This document shows positions 22,352-33,882 of a stretch of DNA of 64,000 bases, in pieces; within the stretch, counting starts at the first letter, position 1, and each line of letters begins with the position of its first letter. Origin of the DNA: Trichuris trichiura (taxonomy: Eukaryota; Nematoda; Enoplea; Trichinellida; Trichuridae). Both the position numbers and the translations under genes were made by a program. The stretch covers positions 310,001 to 374,000 of the forward strand of contig JBAJFE010000048.1 in assembly GCA_037903355.1 (NCBI GenBank). The letters run 5' to 3'. The notes below the pieces were generated by a model. That model searched no databases. It was not told the DNA's origin and was given only the letters and a program-made list of their open reading frames with translations.

Positions 22352-23038
22352 GAGTCGGCCTTCATTATCCGGTTCGTCCGGCGTGAAATAGTGCCGTCAT
22401 CTTTCGCACGGCGGTACACGAAATAAAGCCTAGAACAGTCAGTGGTTGCTAGCATAAGGGAAGACGCAGTCAGTGAATGCAAGAATTTAGGTGCCATCGA
22501 TGAGGAGGTAATGGACATAGTGAATATTGCCAAGGAGTTGGGAGGTGAGGGTTTCTCCAACATGAAAGAAGACGATATCGGAGAAAACATAGAAGATTGT
22601 GGAGTACCGTTTACCAGCGAGAACTCAAGAAACTAATGCAATCACCTACGGGCAGCGACGACCACGTTATGGAAGATACGGGAGCTTAAACACCCTCACA
22701 CTGGACGCTGCAAAAGCTTGCCAGTACTTTTCGGCAAGCGCAGGCCCTGAAGGATATGATTGCTGACCACGAACCATCCATGGAACGTAGCATCATGGTT
22801 ACATGAGGAATAACGAACCATCCTGTAGTAGCTCGATTCTGTAGTACCAAGCTTTGAAGGGCCACTAGGTAGGATAACCGTTCCGGAAGGCATTCAAGGG
22901 TGCAGAACGAAATACGCGCCTAGAATATAGGTTATTTGGCATTTTTCATAGGGTAGCCTATAGAACGCAGATTCAGCTTAACGCGGTAAAATGCTCAAAA
23001 TGTTGGACGAATTAACCGCGGATAACGAGGGTTGACTG
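22352..23038 (+). mobile_element. Tigger, short deletion derivative (plus)
   Basis: The termini GAGTCGGCCTTCATTATCC and GCGGATAACGAGGGTTGACTG enclose a piece of the acidic C-terminal coding region (about 22430-22690: EDAVSECKNLGAIDEEVMD and onward) and a noncoding tail. It lies only 14 bp from the previous copy in opposite orientation. Confidence 0.85.
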
Positions 23039-23052
23039 TATATATATACATA

Positions 23053-23228
23053 CAGTAGAACCTTCGAAGTTGACCACCTCTCTATGGCGACCACCTCCCT
23101 AAGTTGACCGAATTTTGACCACTTTGTTGGTCCGCACGTTAATAATATAATATACCCACAGCCTCTTATGTTGACCACCTCCTACGTTGACCAGTTTTTC
23201 CTGGTCCCTTGGGTGGTCAACTTATGGA
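23053..23228. repeat. Short repeat with GTTGACCACCTC motifs, possible pogo-type MITE
   Basis: CAGTAGAACC starts a segment with the motif TTGACCACCTC repeated several times in the same sense and GGGTGGTCAACTT near the right end in inverse sense. CAGTAGAACC resembles Tigger/pogo ends. The right terminus is not clear. Confidence 0.4.
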
Positions 23229-23299
23229 CATGGTGAATACTATATATATATAGATATATATCTTACCTAGGAACCGTAGGTCTTGTCTAGAACGCAGTG

Positions 23300-24345
23300 G
23301 AAGAAGATCGTAAAACTACCATCAGGAGGGTTGCTAGAACGGCTGGGAACTCCCTCTATTCAGCATTTGGAATACTGCATGAAACCCCTGGTCTGAGGAA
23401 GCTTTCAGCTCGGTAGGTCCTGAAGGCGTTGCGTAAAGAACAGCTGGTTCGACGCGCTAACCTTTTTCGGGAGCTTTTAACGAAGATTGAAGCGAATGAG
23501 ACCAGGAGTTTTGACCATATCGTCATGGGACATGAAGCGTGCATCTACCAATATGACCTTGAAAATAGGATCCGATCGAAGCAGCGGTTACTGAGGGCGT
23601 CAGCAGGTCCAGCCAAATTTAAGGCGGAGCGGTCGGCCAGAAAGGTTATGGCGACCATATTCTGCGACTCGGACGGAGTAATTCTGACTGACTTCCTCGA
23701 AGGAGGGCTAACAGTCACGGCAAGTTATTACAAAGCAGTATTGAAAACTGGGTGTTTTGTAACGGGCTGTATTTTCATGGTTGTCAGGTCTTCTACGGCT
23801 TTTCCCGTTTTTTCCCGTCAGCTTTGAACATTAAAAAGTTGAGTGCGTTGATATCTGTACATTTTCTTAATAACGGCTCATCCATCCGTTGGTAGAGCAG
23901 TTGTTTTAGTTTAATTACAGATAACAGCACAAGGAAAAAAACGGGAAAAGCCGTAGAAGACCTGACAACCATGAAAGCAGTATTGCAAAAATTAAGAACC
24001 GCACTGACAAGAAAACGGTGTGGCAAGTTGTACCTCGGTGTCCGTGGTGGTAACGCGCTGGCTCATTCGTCGAGGATTGTGAGGACTGTTCTTCGTGAGT
24101 TTCGGTGGAAAGTCATTCCACACCCGCCCTACGGTTCAGAGCTTGCCTCATCAGATGTTTTCTTCTTCCCAAAGTTAAAAGAACGTTTAAAAGGCAAGGC
24201 ACGCTGTTGTAGTCAATGAATGACGCGGAAAGCGCCGTCTCGACTTGCTGCAGTACGTAGCCCGTTGGATTCTACAAGGAAAGTCTGCGGTGGTGGAGAC
24301 ACCGTCCGCAGAAGTGCTTAAAGGTTGGCGGAAGATACGTTGTGA
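23300..24345 (+). pseudogene. mariner transposase pseudogene
   Basis: Piece one (to 23743) reads RRVARTAGNSLYSAFG, a stop, then KALRKEQLVRRANLFREL and VMGHEACIYQYDLEN. Piece two (from 23974) reads KLRTALTRKRCGKLYLG, GNALAHSSRIVR, VIPHPPYGSELASSDVFFFP. The first catalytic Asp (family GDE) is His and the second (family DNAPAH) is Gly; the third (SSD) remains. With two of three catalytic residues gone, a stop, and an insertion, it cannot be active. Confidence 0.9.
23744..23973. mobile_element. Penelope-like insertion in mariner, 12-bp target duplication
   Basis: AAAGCAGTATTG at 23732-23743 and 23974-23985 is an exact duplication. Inside, a minus-sense stretch reads the leader and MKIQPVTKHPVF, and a plus-sense stretch starts GCTTTGAACATT (just past the hammerhead cleavage position), then an intron-like segment 23857-23920 (GTACATTTTC to TTTAATTACAG) and leader to AAAGCCGTAGAAG. 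The two halves are inverted copies joined head to head with the ribozyme itself absent. Confidence 0.88.
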
Positions 24346-24455
24346 AATAAGTTTGATATGTTTGCAAATAAAATTTTTGTTTAATTTTTCCAGAAAATTT
24401 TCGAACAACCCTCGTATAAATATATATATATGTATCGAGTATACCCAACAGCCTT

Positions 24456-24503
24456 TTAAAATTGAAGTGTATCCCAAGCTGCTGTACTTTTCATGCAGAC
24501 CTG
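24456..24503 (-). CDS. Possible three-exon gene, exon 3 with stop
   Basis: A TTTTCTCTTCAG acceptor precedes CAGGTCTGCATG; the frame reads QVCMKSTAAWDTLQF and stops. It is phase-0 compatible with exon 2 across a 116-nt intron. The mariner end lies only 40 bp downstream, so the true 3' end may have been altered. Confidence 0.3.
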   Translation of the reverse strand, partial: QVCMKSTAAWDTLQF

Positions 24504-24619
24504 CTGAAGAGAAAACGTGGATAGCACAAAACCTATTTGAAACGTCTATCCTTGCTTAAGACGGAGGTTCAAGGGTGAAACCATACGATGCATGCAGTAC
24601 ACAGTAAAAGAAAAGAAAC

Positions 24620-24777
24620 CTCTGATGATATTCCATCATGGTATGTGATTGGTAGAAATCCTTCAGATGCCAAATGAGCAGGAAAAAGCGGTGAAAAGTT
24701 AGCGTCTTCCTCATTCTGTGCTTCACTATGCCTTTGAAACTCAGCGAGGAGGTCGAGAGCAGGCATAATCACGCTAG
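24620..24777 (-). CDS. Possible three-exon gene, exon 2
   Basis: After CCCCTTTTGCAG the frame reads SVIMPALDLLAEFQRHSEAQ, then ANFSPLFPAHLASEG and ITYHDGISSE to CAGAG|GTTTCT. The composition is protein-like and the 5' phase (1) matches exon 1. I do not recognise the family. Confidence 0.42.
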
Positions 24778-25537
24778 CTGCAAAAGGGGTTAGCAAATCC
24801 AGTGCTGCAAGAATTTACATTACTTAGCGAGGCTGTCACAATACAAGCAGACTTGGTATGAATCTCAGCACCAGATACGTTGTATTTTCCGCTTTATGTT
24901 AACAAACAGAGTTTCATTTGCATAAGACACATGAACAGCTGATCTGAGTTAGCGACTGCCCTGTTGCAGCCGATCTCGACCTGCGATTGATATCAGTGAG
25001 TACACAAAGGTTACCGAATTCTGACTTGTCATAAAAGCACGGGCTTGGCTGGACAACCGACTATCATCTCCTCATTATGTTACTATGACGTCAGCACGTG
25101 AAGAACTTAAAATTTCAACAACGGCAAGCTGTTTCGAATCCAAAAGAAAATTTGCGCATGGCGACAAGCGACTTCTGTGTCTCAGGATAAGAGCGTTATC
25201 TGTTACTTCGTTTAGTCAGCGACTGGTTGGTTCAAGAACGAAGTTGTGAAACGATGTCACGTGATGCTGAATGAAATTATAGAACGTACAGTGACTGACC
25301 TACTAGCTTTGATGCCACATTTTTCGCTAGATAAGCAAAACATTGAGTGTGTCAATGACCCTGCAACTTGTTTTCCTCGTAGCAGTAGAGGTCTAGAGTA
25401 GTTAGCGATTCTCCGCTCTGAATTTCCACTGCACTTTATCTGCAACTGTTGTCTGCCAACGTATCAGGCACTTAGCGTCAATTAAGTTAAAAACGCATAG
25501 TCTTTCCTGTATGAAGAGCACTTTTCGTCGTCCTTAC

Positions 25538-25790
25538 GATTTGCATTTAAGCCCACCGCTTCGCGCAGAGAGCATCTGGCGGGAAGACGTAATGCTTTTA
25601 GTAAAGTGAGATCAGACAAGCCGCGTTTAATACTTCCACTAAAATGCGTTCCTAGGAAGTTCTCAGTGAATGAAAACAGCATTTGCATAGATAATTTGTT
25701 TTCAGAAAGCAATGCATTTTTCGTAAGAGTTAAGCGCGTCGTTTTGTTTAGATACGACCTTAATTTGCTGAAATCAATAATGTCTGCCAT
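25538..25790 (-). CDS. Possible three-exon gene, exon 1
   Basis: ATG in context AAATGGCA starts MADIIDFSKLRSYLNK; the exon ends AAATC|GTAAGG in phase 1, which fits exon 2. Joined, the three exons give 459 nt (152 aa) without a stop. The opposite strand is also open for 62 codons here, which lowers confidence. Confidence 0.35.
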
Positions 25791-28020
25791 TTAACTGCAG
25801 CAAAGAACGTCGACTGCGAGAACTATCAAAAGAACAAACATCTGAATTTCTACAGAAACTGAAAATTCTGCTATTTCAAAGTCACAAGCCTAATTCTGGA
25901 AATTTCTGCTACTCCGAAGTCACAAGCCTATCACATTTTTGTGTTTGTTCCTCCACCGCTTGTCATCTGCTAGAACTTTTTCTCTTGCTGTTATGCCACC
26001 TAAACTTTTGAGCATAGGTTATGCTACAGTGACTGTTGTACATTTTTTTTAATCCTCCGCTGTATTCGCTTTTACTGCTTTGTCGTAATTATCATTAAAG
26101 AATTTGTTTTTCCAATGATTTAACTATACTTAGCTGTTTGTTAAGTGAAAGAATCACTATCAGCCAACTTCAGCCAACGTTACATGCTTTACCAGATTTC
26201 TAAGATAGCACGACGTGGCAGCTAAAACACACTTTCAGATGAACCTCTAAGACAGATTTTTAAAAGATACTCTTGACCTTTTGTTAAGAATTTGTCATTT
26301 AAGTAGCAATCAACTGCTTCATGAAGGCTGAATTGAAGGGTTAAAGCGTGAAGCACTTGGCAATGAAGAAAAGAGAAAACATTGGATTCTTGTCAGGAAC
26401 TTTGATTATCATGATGATGATATAACGGTTAATTTCTTTGCCAGTGTCATTCAGCTTTTGAAAACACTTTTAACTGACAGTACTTCAGAACCAATGCCGT
26501 AGCTTTAGGTTTTCCTATGGTCCCATCATCAGGGCAACACTAACGACCGGAAAGTATGGGAAAATATGTAACCCCTTTAGATACACGTTTCGAAGTGTTT
26601 TAAATTCAAAAATATTGAGTTTAACGTGAGGATTCCATTTAGCTCAGTTGGACAGAGAACCAATGCTAAACCTGTTCAGAGGTTACTATCAGAAAAATTT
26701 TGGTCTCTGTTACAACGGTTGCTGTGACGGATAAACACTGGTAATTTATTTTCAGCCATTAATTGTGTCTTTCTTTGTATAGTTTCACTCCTGCGAAACT
26801 TTGCGAGCAGTGAACTACATATCAACTGCCGGATTTTTTGATCATGCCTCCCTTCAGACCTTTTGGGTACAATACTTGAGGTATCCCCCTCACTTTAGTA
26901 ACTTTCACACCACTCATTTTATTTTCTGCGTTCTGTTTCTTTTTATGTCAACGAAGCGTTCAGTCAGCATACCTTGTAGGGTGTGGTCTGTTTCGTCAGT
27001 GTAGGCGGCACACCACTTGCAGAGCAGCCGGTACATCCAGTCCTTCGCTATCACTTCTGTCGGCTTCTGTTAATCGTTTCGTAAAAGTGACCGAACCATT
27101 TGAAATTTAGTACATTGAATTTTGAAATTTAGCGTCATTTTTAATCTTCTAATACTGGACCCAGACTGTTGTAGTCAGGAGCGAACAGTATGGAGAGGAA
27201 AGAGTGAGGAGATTGGTGCGATATCCTATCAGTTCCATGCAGTCTCAAGTTAGTCTTCTTGCGTTTAATTTAAGGGACTAGACGTCTAGGGTAATCATTT
27301 TGATCTAGGGTCGACTCGACTTGCTTCAATTTACCGCGTAGGAATTCTTCGTTTCATTGGTCGAAAGCCCTGTCCATCACACCTTTTACTGCACAATTGA
27401 AAACTAATTTTCAATAGAGGGAGTTAAAGAGGAAGTAAAGATGTGGGTTGGTTAGTTTTTTGTTCACTGCTGTTTTAAAGTGGTCCATTTCGCGGCTGAA
27501 AACCCTGCCTATGAACGGCCATCTTCACTTCTATTTCCATTCCTTAGTGAACGAGATAATGCCAGAAAATAAGCTGTTTAGCTTTTCTAGAAATTTCTCT
27601 TTGTTGCTTTTTCTGATTGTGAAAATTTCATGCACATGTCGTTTGAAAAAATTTGGGCAGAAGTAAGAATACCAGCTGATGAAAGAAACTTCTTCTAATC
27701 TGTGAAGGCCACTGTCGGGACTGCAATCAGGAAGTTTTTCGCCCGGGACACCTTTCTGTTGGCTAAGAGGTTCCCTGAAAATGGACGCTGTTGACGTCTC
27801 TTATACCAAGTTTTACCAACGTAACGTGCAATAAGTTGAGCTTGATTCTACTTTTGCTGCCTAGTTTTTTTCTACAGGCTTAGTGTAAGATCTAGGGCCA
27901 GTTTAGTAGGGACGATAGTAAAAAGATCCTTGAACACAGTTTTTCTTAACGGCACCGTAGGCTCTCATGATTAAAACCTTTATTTTCTTTATTTACGGAC
28001 AGGATCCTGTTAATTAAAAA
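25791..28020. other. No gene recognised; hammerhead relic at 26497-26535
   Basis: On the minus strand at 26535-26497, CTGATGA, GGG...CC and TAAAGCTACGG reproduce a hammerhead with the invariant GAAA changed to TAAA. At 26650-26690, TTTAGCTCAGTTGGACAGAGAA resembles a tRNA D-arm but no anticodon or T-arm follows. Otherwise AT-rich sequence. Confidence 0.4.
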
Positions 28021-28026
28021 GAAAAG

Positions 28027-28065
28027 TGGAGCTTACAGGTGTCTAAACGTCACCAGTCATCAGCG
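28027..28065 (-). ncRNA. Decayed hammerhead ribozyme
   Basis: Minus strand: ACCG, CTGATGA, C, TGGTG...CACC stem, GTAA in place of GAAA, GCTC. The changed core residue should abolish cleavage. It lies beside the GIY-YIG remnant below. Confidence 0.4.
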
Positions 28066-28265
28066 GTTCAACTAACAGTAATGATAAAGGAAAAGATAAA
28101 GAAAAAGTACCGTTTGAACAACGCCCTGGGGTAGTGTATGAAATCAAATGCGATTGTTCAGCCTCATACATTGGGGAAACAGAAAACACCTTGGTTCACA
28201 GGTTCCAGGAGCCCTTGAAGTCCACAATTCTGTACAGGAATGCTGTCACTCGGTTACAAACAGGA
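28036..28265 (+). pseudogene. Penelope-like element, GIY-YIG endonuclease remnant
   Basis: The frame between stops reads FEQRPGVVYEIKCDC then SASYIGETENTLVHRFQE. Penelope-like elements end in a GIY-YIG nuclease with the pattern GVVYxIxCxCxxxYIGETxRxLxxR. The two motif halves, VVY and YIG, and the Cys pair are present; the catalytic Arg appears as the R of HRF. It stops after QTG (28263). The RT and the rest of the nuclease are not joined to it. Confidence 0.8.
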
Positions 28266-28984
28266 TAATCCACTCCATCACGTAATCGGGCCCTAACTTT
28301 AGCACCTCTAGACTCAATGGAATGGGCAGCTCAAGCTTCAGCGGTACCACAGCACCGCTGCAGGGGCTAACTGCATGCGAAAGCGCTGTACAGAGAGAGC
28401 CATCTTATGATGAGGAAGACAAAAGAGCCCCTTAAATTATGTACAATCCAAACATAAACCGCGACAGTGGTACAGCAGCGAGTGAGCTCTGTACTAACAC
28501 CACGAAGTTCACAGGCAGCTGCCTCCTAAGCGAACCTCATGCTGATAGACAATGACCACACACGACATCTTCCTGGGAACGAAAATCATGGCCTCCCTTT
28601 TCTCTTCGCCTTAAAGGTTTTTGAACACGTTGGATTTGTTTTCTACGTCATCCCCAATTCCAAATCTTTCCTTTTATTTTATCTTAGTTTATCCAATTTT
28701 CTTTCGTTTCGTTAATTTACGTACTTTGTTTATTTTTATTTTATTTTATTTATTTCCTTTGCTTCATCTATTAATTTTTTGTACTGTTTTTGTGTTTTTC
28801 TACTGATGTCCCCGTTTCACACCCCTTCCCTCTTTTTCTCTCTTTTCTGTTCTTTCCGTTCACTTTAATATCTCTTGGTCGTTTTAAACCTCCTAAGACC
28901 CCGCCTTTAAACTGGTTAGAGCATAGATTCTTAAACGTTTCCGCTCAATCGTCCCCGTGGAAAAATTGTTGCAATACCACTATT

Positions 28985-29205
28985 CGTGGGAAAATTTTGC
29001 GGAAAAGACTTCTACTCCAGTCGTCTTCGATGGCCTCCCTGCCCTCCTTGAAACGCCTTATCCACTCATAAACAACTGATTTAGATGGTGAACTACTTCC
29101 GTAAACCTACTGCAAAGATTGAATAATCTTCCTCCATTACAGACCAAGCTGGGATAAAAATTTAATGTTAGCTGTGACCTCAAAACGAAGATTTTTCATA
29201 ACACG
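28985..29205 (-). pseudogene. mariner transposase N-terminal fragment
   Basis: The minus strand reads EVTANIKFLSQLGL, a stop, then VYGSSSPSKSVVYEWIRRF and KEGREAIEDD. This is the helix-turn-helix N-terminus of a mariner transposase (family pattern ANIKFxxxL...VYEWxKRFKEGRExxEDD). The catalytic domain is absent. Confidence 0.75.
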
Positions 29206-30639
29206 AGAAAAAAGGTTAATTTAGGAGCAGCTTGTACCCTACTGGCGCAACGTCGGATAGGGCTACCTTTCCGTACAAGTCTGAAGATAACGGAGATAAG
29301 ATGAAACATGTTTTGCCTATCGGTTGGCGTTCTGTTAGGCACTGCACCTTCTTTCCGGTAACTTTCCGAACGTCCCTTGTATTTAGTCAAGACAGAGTTC
29401 AGCGAATGACTGAGCTAACCACGCTTGCTCATGACCATAGTGAGTAACAAAATCAAAAGGGAATCTGCCTGTTCTGATGATTCCACAGCATCAGAACACT
29501 TTTCAATCATCAGACATACTTTCGCTGAGGAAAACTGAAAGTGCGTAGTTAAGGAAAGCCTTGATGCGAATTGGAAATTCAAAATGTAAGTTTGCTAATT
29601 CACAATAATAAGATTGGGCTCACAGGGAGTGAAATCTTCAGAACATGGTTTTGATGATTTGCAAGCTAATTCAACCATTCCGAGACCAATAGCACTTTGC
29701 TTCATCAGTAGTTTTTCAACGTGAACAGCAATGATAAGATATAAAGGTGTGCCGTTGCCTGCGCTGACAGTCAGCACTCTAAGGCAGGTTTCTTTGATAA
29801 CTCTCCTGCTCTAGGGATAATTCTGCCAGAGTTCCTCTTGTGCGACTCCCAACGCCCCCGCACGGGATTCCCGTCGCCCCTTGGAGAGGGGGGATATCGC
29901 CTACTTTTAGAACCTATGGGTTAGATTGACCAGTGGACAATAATTTTTTGCGTTTTCCCATCACGGTTGCACTGAAAGCGGGAAGAGCGGCTTCCCAAAG
30001 TTTCGCTCAATAAAAAGTTTTCACGGACTAAACATTCCGTACTTAAACTATGCGTGACAACAGCCACCCGTAATTTACTTCAGACTGCTGCCAATGAAAA
30101 CTTGCTTTCACAGTGTCTATTGGCATTCGTGAAAGTTAGCTGGGATATAGCCGTTGTATAATCATCGTCATTATCATCATAAATTCATAAAAAGTTTTTA
30201 AAATCTGCTTGAGTAAACATTGATTTTCTGCACTAGGTTTGTAACGTACAGATAGTTCTTGTATAAAGCGTTTTCCGCCTATACGCGATTTTACATCCGT
30301 GTCGCTTTTTCACATAACGCGATTCTGTTTTCGTTCAGACGTGATCTTACCTGCTGTAAAGCGGGAGCGCATGGCAAAGTCGCCCTGTGTTTTCATCCAC
30401 CGGAAGCAAACTGCGCCCTTTGTCTGAACTTATGCGCATTCTTCAGTGACAAGCAAGCGAAGGGTTGATTCTGTTGTGACAAAAACGTTTATGATTAATA
30501 TCAAATGCTATCCGAAAATTTTAGTCGTTTGTTGAACACGTTAAACGGGAAACAGCAAGCTCTTTTTGCCTTAACAAACTGCAGGCCCATTATGAATTGG
30601 CCACTTTTGAAATTTATTCCGGCTACTTGTAGCGCGCAG
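29206..30639. other. No gene recognised; possible pogo-type terminus at 30230-30340
   Basis: At 30275-30325 the phrases CTATACGCGATTTTACATC and CACATAACGCGATTCTG repeat a theme typical of the ends of Tigger/Jerky elements. No transposase is attached. A comparable TAACG-rich phrase occurs at 43.20-43.27 kb. A short palindromic GC block lies at 29845-29890. Confidence 0.35.
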
Positions 30640-31960
30640 GCCGCCTCGTCTGCTTAAGCAGCTTTGCGTAAGAACAGTGAATATGTTATGGGTAAGTTGG
30701 GCCTTCTTCTTAAATGCCGACACGCTGACTTCTTGCTAAAAGAGTTTCGGGTAGTTTGGAATGATGCCTGAAATACAGGCACTGAGCACATCTTGAGTTC
30801 AACATATTTCTCTTTCCCAAGAAACATAATTGGGTCGCATAGAAAAGCCCTCGCGGTGCTCAACACTGATCTCACTAAGGCTCTTTTAGGGCAACGACTC
30901 CTGTTAAGGCAACAGTCATTACTTTTGTGAAGCACAGAACAATTGATCACTTTCCTCCATGGCACAGGGAAATATACTGAGCAGGAAACTAGCATTCTGC
31001 ATTGCTCTGAATCCTGAGAGTTCAAAAAAGCTGAAATGTTCAGCAAACATTCCTCCACGACAGAAACCTTAGGGAACGTGGTCACTGATCTCATTTCTGT
31101 ACCGTTAAATGGCATCTAAACACAGTTCTAGCTAAAAGCCTGAAGTTTGTTGCTACTATGAAGCAGCTCCATCCCTCGACATCTTTCTGTCTGTGAAACA
31201 CAGCCTGGCTTCGGTAGGAAACTAAATGGCTCAAACGACGGGTGCAGTTGCAAATACGCTTTCATAACACTCCCCTGATGTCAGACTAAACCTCACCAGC
31301 TTTGAACAAAAAGTTTTTAAAGATCTCAGACGAAATTCGAACTTCATCATCACAAGGGCTGATAAGGAGTATGCCGTTGTTTTACCGCATAGTTTCAGAA
31401 TTCACAAACCCTTAGCATCTGATCTGACTGATGAAGTAAGAAGTGCTCCGTCCCTCGTTGCCTACTCAATTCGCGCCAAAACTAGGTAGCATGTCACTAG
31501 ACAAGGTCTGACAGTAGATGTACTTAGTCCGCAACACCAAGTACCTTGGACTGTACGGACTTGCCAAAATCCTCAAGGTATACGTCCAAACGAAATCAGT
31601 GTTATCGAGCGCAAATAGCGTAACTTCCTGTTTTTGCTCGTATCTGCAATTTTTAGTGAATTCAGTCACGAGTATGAAAACGATCTGAGTCAAGAACAGC
31701 AAGGACTTCTGCAAAGAGTTCAGGTAATTTTACATTTTCCTCACTGACGTTATGATGAGTTATGACGTTAAGGACCTCTTCAAACGCCTATTATTACGTA
31801 CACTCTCAGGGTCTTAGAAGATCTTCCCATGGCCGACGTAAACCTCATACGTAGGACGCCTGGCAACTTGTTCTACCTGACACTGGTTTCCTTTTGCGCG
31901 AAGAAAGGGAACTTCTAAAAAGCTTTTCATATATTAACGGAGCATACATTTGTCGTGAGA
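30640..31960 (+). pseudogene. Penelope-like element ORF remnant (N-terminal region and reverse transcriptase)
   Basis: Recognisable blocks in order: GKLGLLLKCRHADFLLKEF (about 30690), VLAKSLKFVATMKQL (about 31124), FIITRADKEYAVVL (about 31344), YLGLYGLAKILKVY (about 31542), NSVTSCFCSYLQFL (about 31610) and MMSYDVKDLFKRL (about 31755). Penelope reverse transcriptases show LLxxGLKFVPTP, ILxADKGNxxVV, LYGLxKIHK and VSFDVxSLFTNVP at these spots. Stops and frame shifts are frequent. No YADD-type motif or GIY-YIG part follows. It is an old copy in plus orientation. Confidence 0.82.
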
Positions 31961-32778
31961 GATGTATGAGTTAGATGGGAAAAAACTCAATTAGAACAAA
32001 CGGTCGGACGCAAACCAAGCGCTGCCATCTGCCTGTACATTTCACTGTGCACTACCTACCTACTACAGTCTATTTTCTTAAGGTGGGAAGTTTAAAGAAA
32101 ATAAATAATTAGAAGGTACAATATAAACCAAATCAATAAATGCATAATGTTATCACGGAGATTTGACCTCTGTTCATTTGGTGAAACTTACAAGACTTGC
32201 CTGTTTTCGCCTTCAGCGCATGAGATCTGGAAAGTTTATGAAATTGTTGAATATTTCTGGACTAATTTTAAAAGAACCGGCAACAAAATTATGTCTCAGG
32301 TTTTAAGAACTAACCGTTCAAGCTGCTGTTCAATAGCAATAATCTAAAGCAAAATCTTTTGCCGTTCTGCACAAACGAAAACAAGAATTTGGTTCTGATC
32401 TAGGATATATGTTTTATTCGGTACAGGATAATTTCATACCTTGATTTTACTTCAGTTTAGCTACAACACTGAATTACCGGGAATTGAAAATTCCAAGTAA
32501 ACCTGATTACGCTTGGCTTTTCCATTTGGTGTAAAGTCCTGTGCAAATCTACTGAAAACCTTTCACTATAACTCGAAGCTAACACAAAATGTGAAACGTG
32601 CTGGATAAGAACAGATCAAATTTAAATCGTTAACTAAACCTTCCGTGATCGTACAGGAGAAAGAAAGCGGTTTTCGTACACGCTCAGCAGCCAGAAATTA
32701 TTAGCTGCAAGAAAAATCCGCAATGCTAAACGTGTGGTTCATGAACGTCGAGTAATGTGAATCTTCCACTCTACATTG
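31961..32778. other. No gene recognised
   Basis: AT-rich sequence without identifiable features. Confidence 0.45.
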
Positions 32779-32997
32779 TGTAGTGCTACGGATGGCACTG
32801 TTACACTGCTTAACCGAGTTCCCTTCCGTCCTCTCGTATGAGTACCTGCACATATCGACCTGGATACGGCAGAGACTAGGAAAACCGGTTTTGAAGGAGT
32901 CGTCAACGCTGTCGGTGCCCCCTTTTTTAGTGTGCGAAAAAATTTCACTGTTGTTTGTGCGCTGTTTTTTAGAAAATAAACTCGTGGTATAGTTACA
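32779..32997 (+). repeat. Probable 5' LTR of a Pao-type retrotransposon
   Basis: TGTAGTGCTACGG to ATAGTTACA has TG...CA ends and AATAAA near its right end (32975-32980). The last part recurs in inverse orientation at 34245-34312 beside the inverted arm, as expected for an LTR joined to a 5' leader. Confidence 0.55.
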
Positions 32998-33882
32998 TCA
33001 GTTCGCCTGATCATATCGCGTTGCGTGACATAGGTTTCCTGTGCCGTGCGAGCAGGGAGAATTAGCGACATTTAGATTCTTTCTTCCTTTGTGTCTCAAA
33101 GTTGTTAGTATCACTGAGATGCAGTCGCCCAGTTCGTGTCGTTCTGTTCGTATCGGTCGCAGAGTTATTCGATCACCTGTCAGGTGTCCAGACGTTCTGC
33201 CCGAGCAAGCACAGTCTTTCCTCACTGCTTAGAAAGTATCCGCACCAACCCACGCTTGCATGCCAATCACACATATAAGGATTGTTGAGCGCCGGGTCCT
33301 ACGTCATCAAGTAGCTGAATGTCGCCTTCAGAGAAAGTGCAGCACAAGTCAGAGCAGTTGTCGCAGAGCCTGAACGGCAGTATAGCGGATAGGGCACAGC
33401 CTATCACGCAAAATTTGTCATCTTTCACTCCAGACAGATGGATTTCAGAAATAGTTGTATCGTCCCTGACGTTGCTTTCAACACCACCGTCTTGGCTACG
33501 AGAAATTGCATCGGCAGTTAACACAGAGCCATTTGACGGTGATCCGCTTAAATGGGGCATATTCATTACCAGTTTTAAGTCCCTCGTTCAAGACTCTATG
33601 GGATCAAACGCCCAACGACTGGTCATACTTCGTCAGCTACTTTTGTCATCGCTGAGGTCAGCCTTAGCTTCGTTTTTGCACAGCCCAGACGCCTATACGC
33701 ACGCTTTAAATGATCTACGGCGCCTGTACGGGAATTCAAACGCAGTATACTCAGCATGTCTTCAGAAGCTGTCTAACCCTGAACCTATGAAGCCCCGGAG
33801 TGAGGCTGATATGCAAAGGCTTTACTTGGAGTTGCATGGTACACTTAATATCCTGCGCACCCGAGGCATGAAGCGATACTAG
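32998..33882 (+). pseudogene. Pao/BEL-type retrotransposon, leader and Gag N-terminal fragment
   Basis: After a leader (32998-33318), an open frame of 187 codons (33319-33882) contains EPFDGDPLKWGIFITSF, DSMGSNAQRLVILRQLL and ALNDLRRLYGNSNAVYS. This pattern (F.GDP..W..F...F, N..K...L...L, A...L...YG) is the Gag-associated DUF1759 region of Pao/BEL elements. It breaks off at RTRGMKRY where it meets an inverted copy. Protease, RT and integrase are missing. Confidence 0.8.

Larger units (their letters stand above)
23270..24416 (+). mobile_element. mariner-family transposon, defective
   Basis: It has a mariner transposase pseudogene and a right end CGAACAACCCTCGTA followed by TA; the left end is not clear. 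It is interrupted by a Penelope-like insertion at 23744-23973. Confidence 0.85.

Noticed and set aside
26650..26720. tRNA-like TTTAGCTCAGTTGGACAGAGAA
   Set aside because: Only the D-arm resembles a tRNA. No anticodon stem, T-arm with TTCGA or acceptor pairing could be placed.
30654..31115. 153-codon minus-strand frame
   Set aside because: The plus strand here carries Penelope N-terminal motifs (GKLGLLLKCRHADFLL); the minus frame is its shadow with no recognisable motif.
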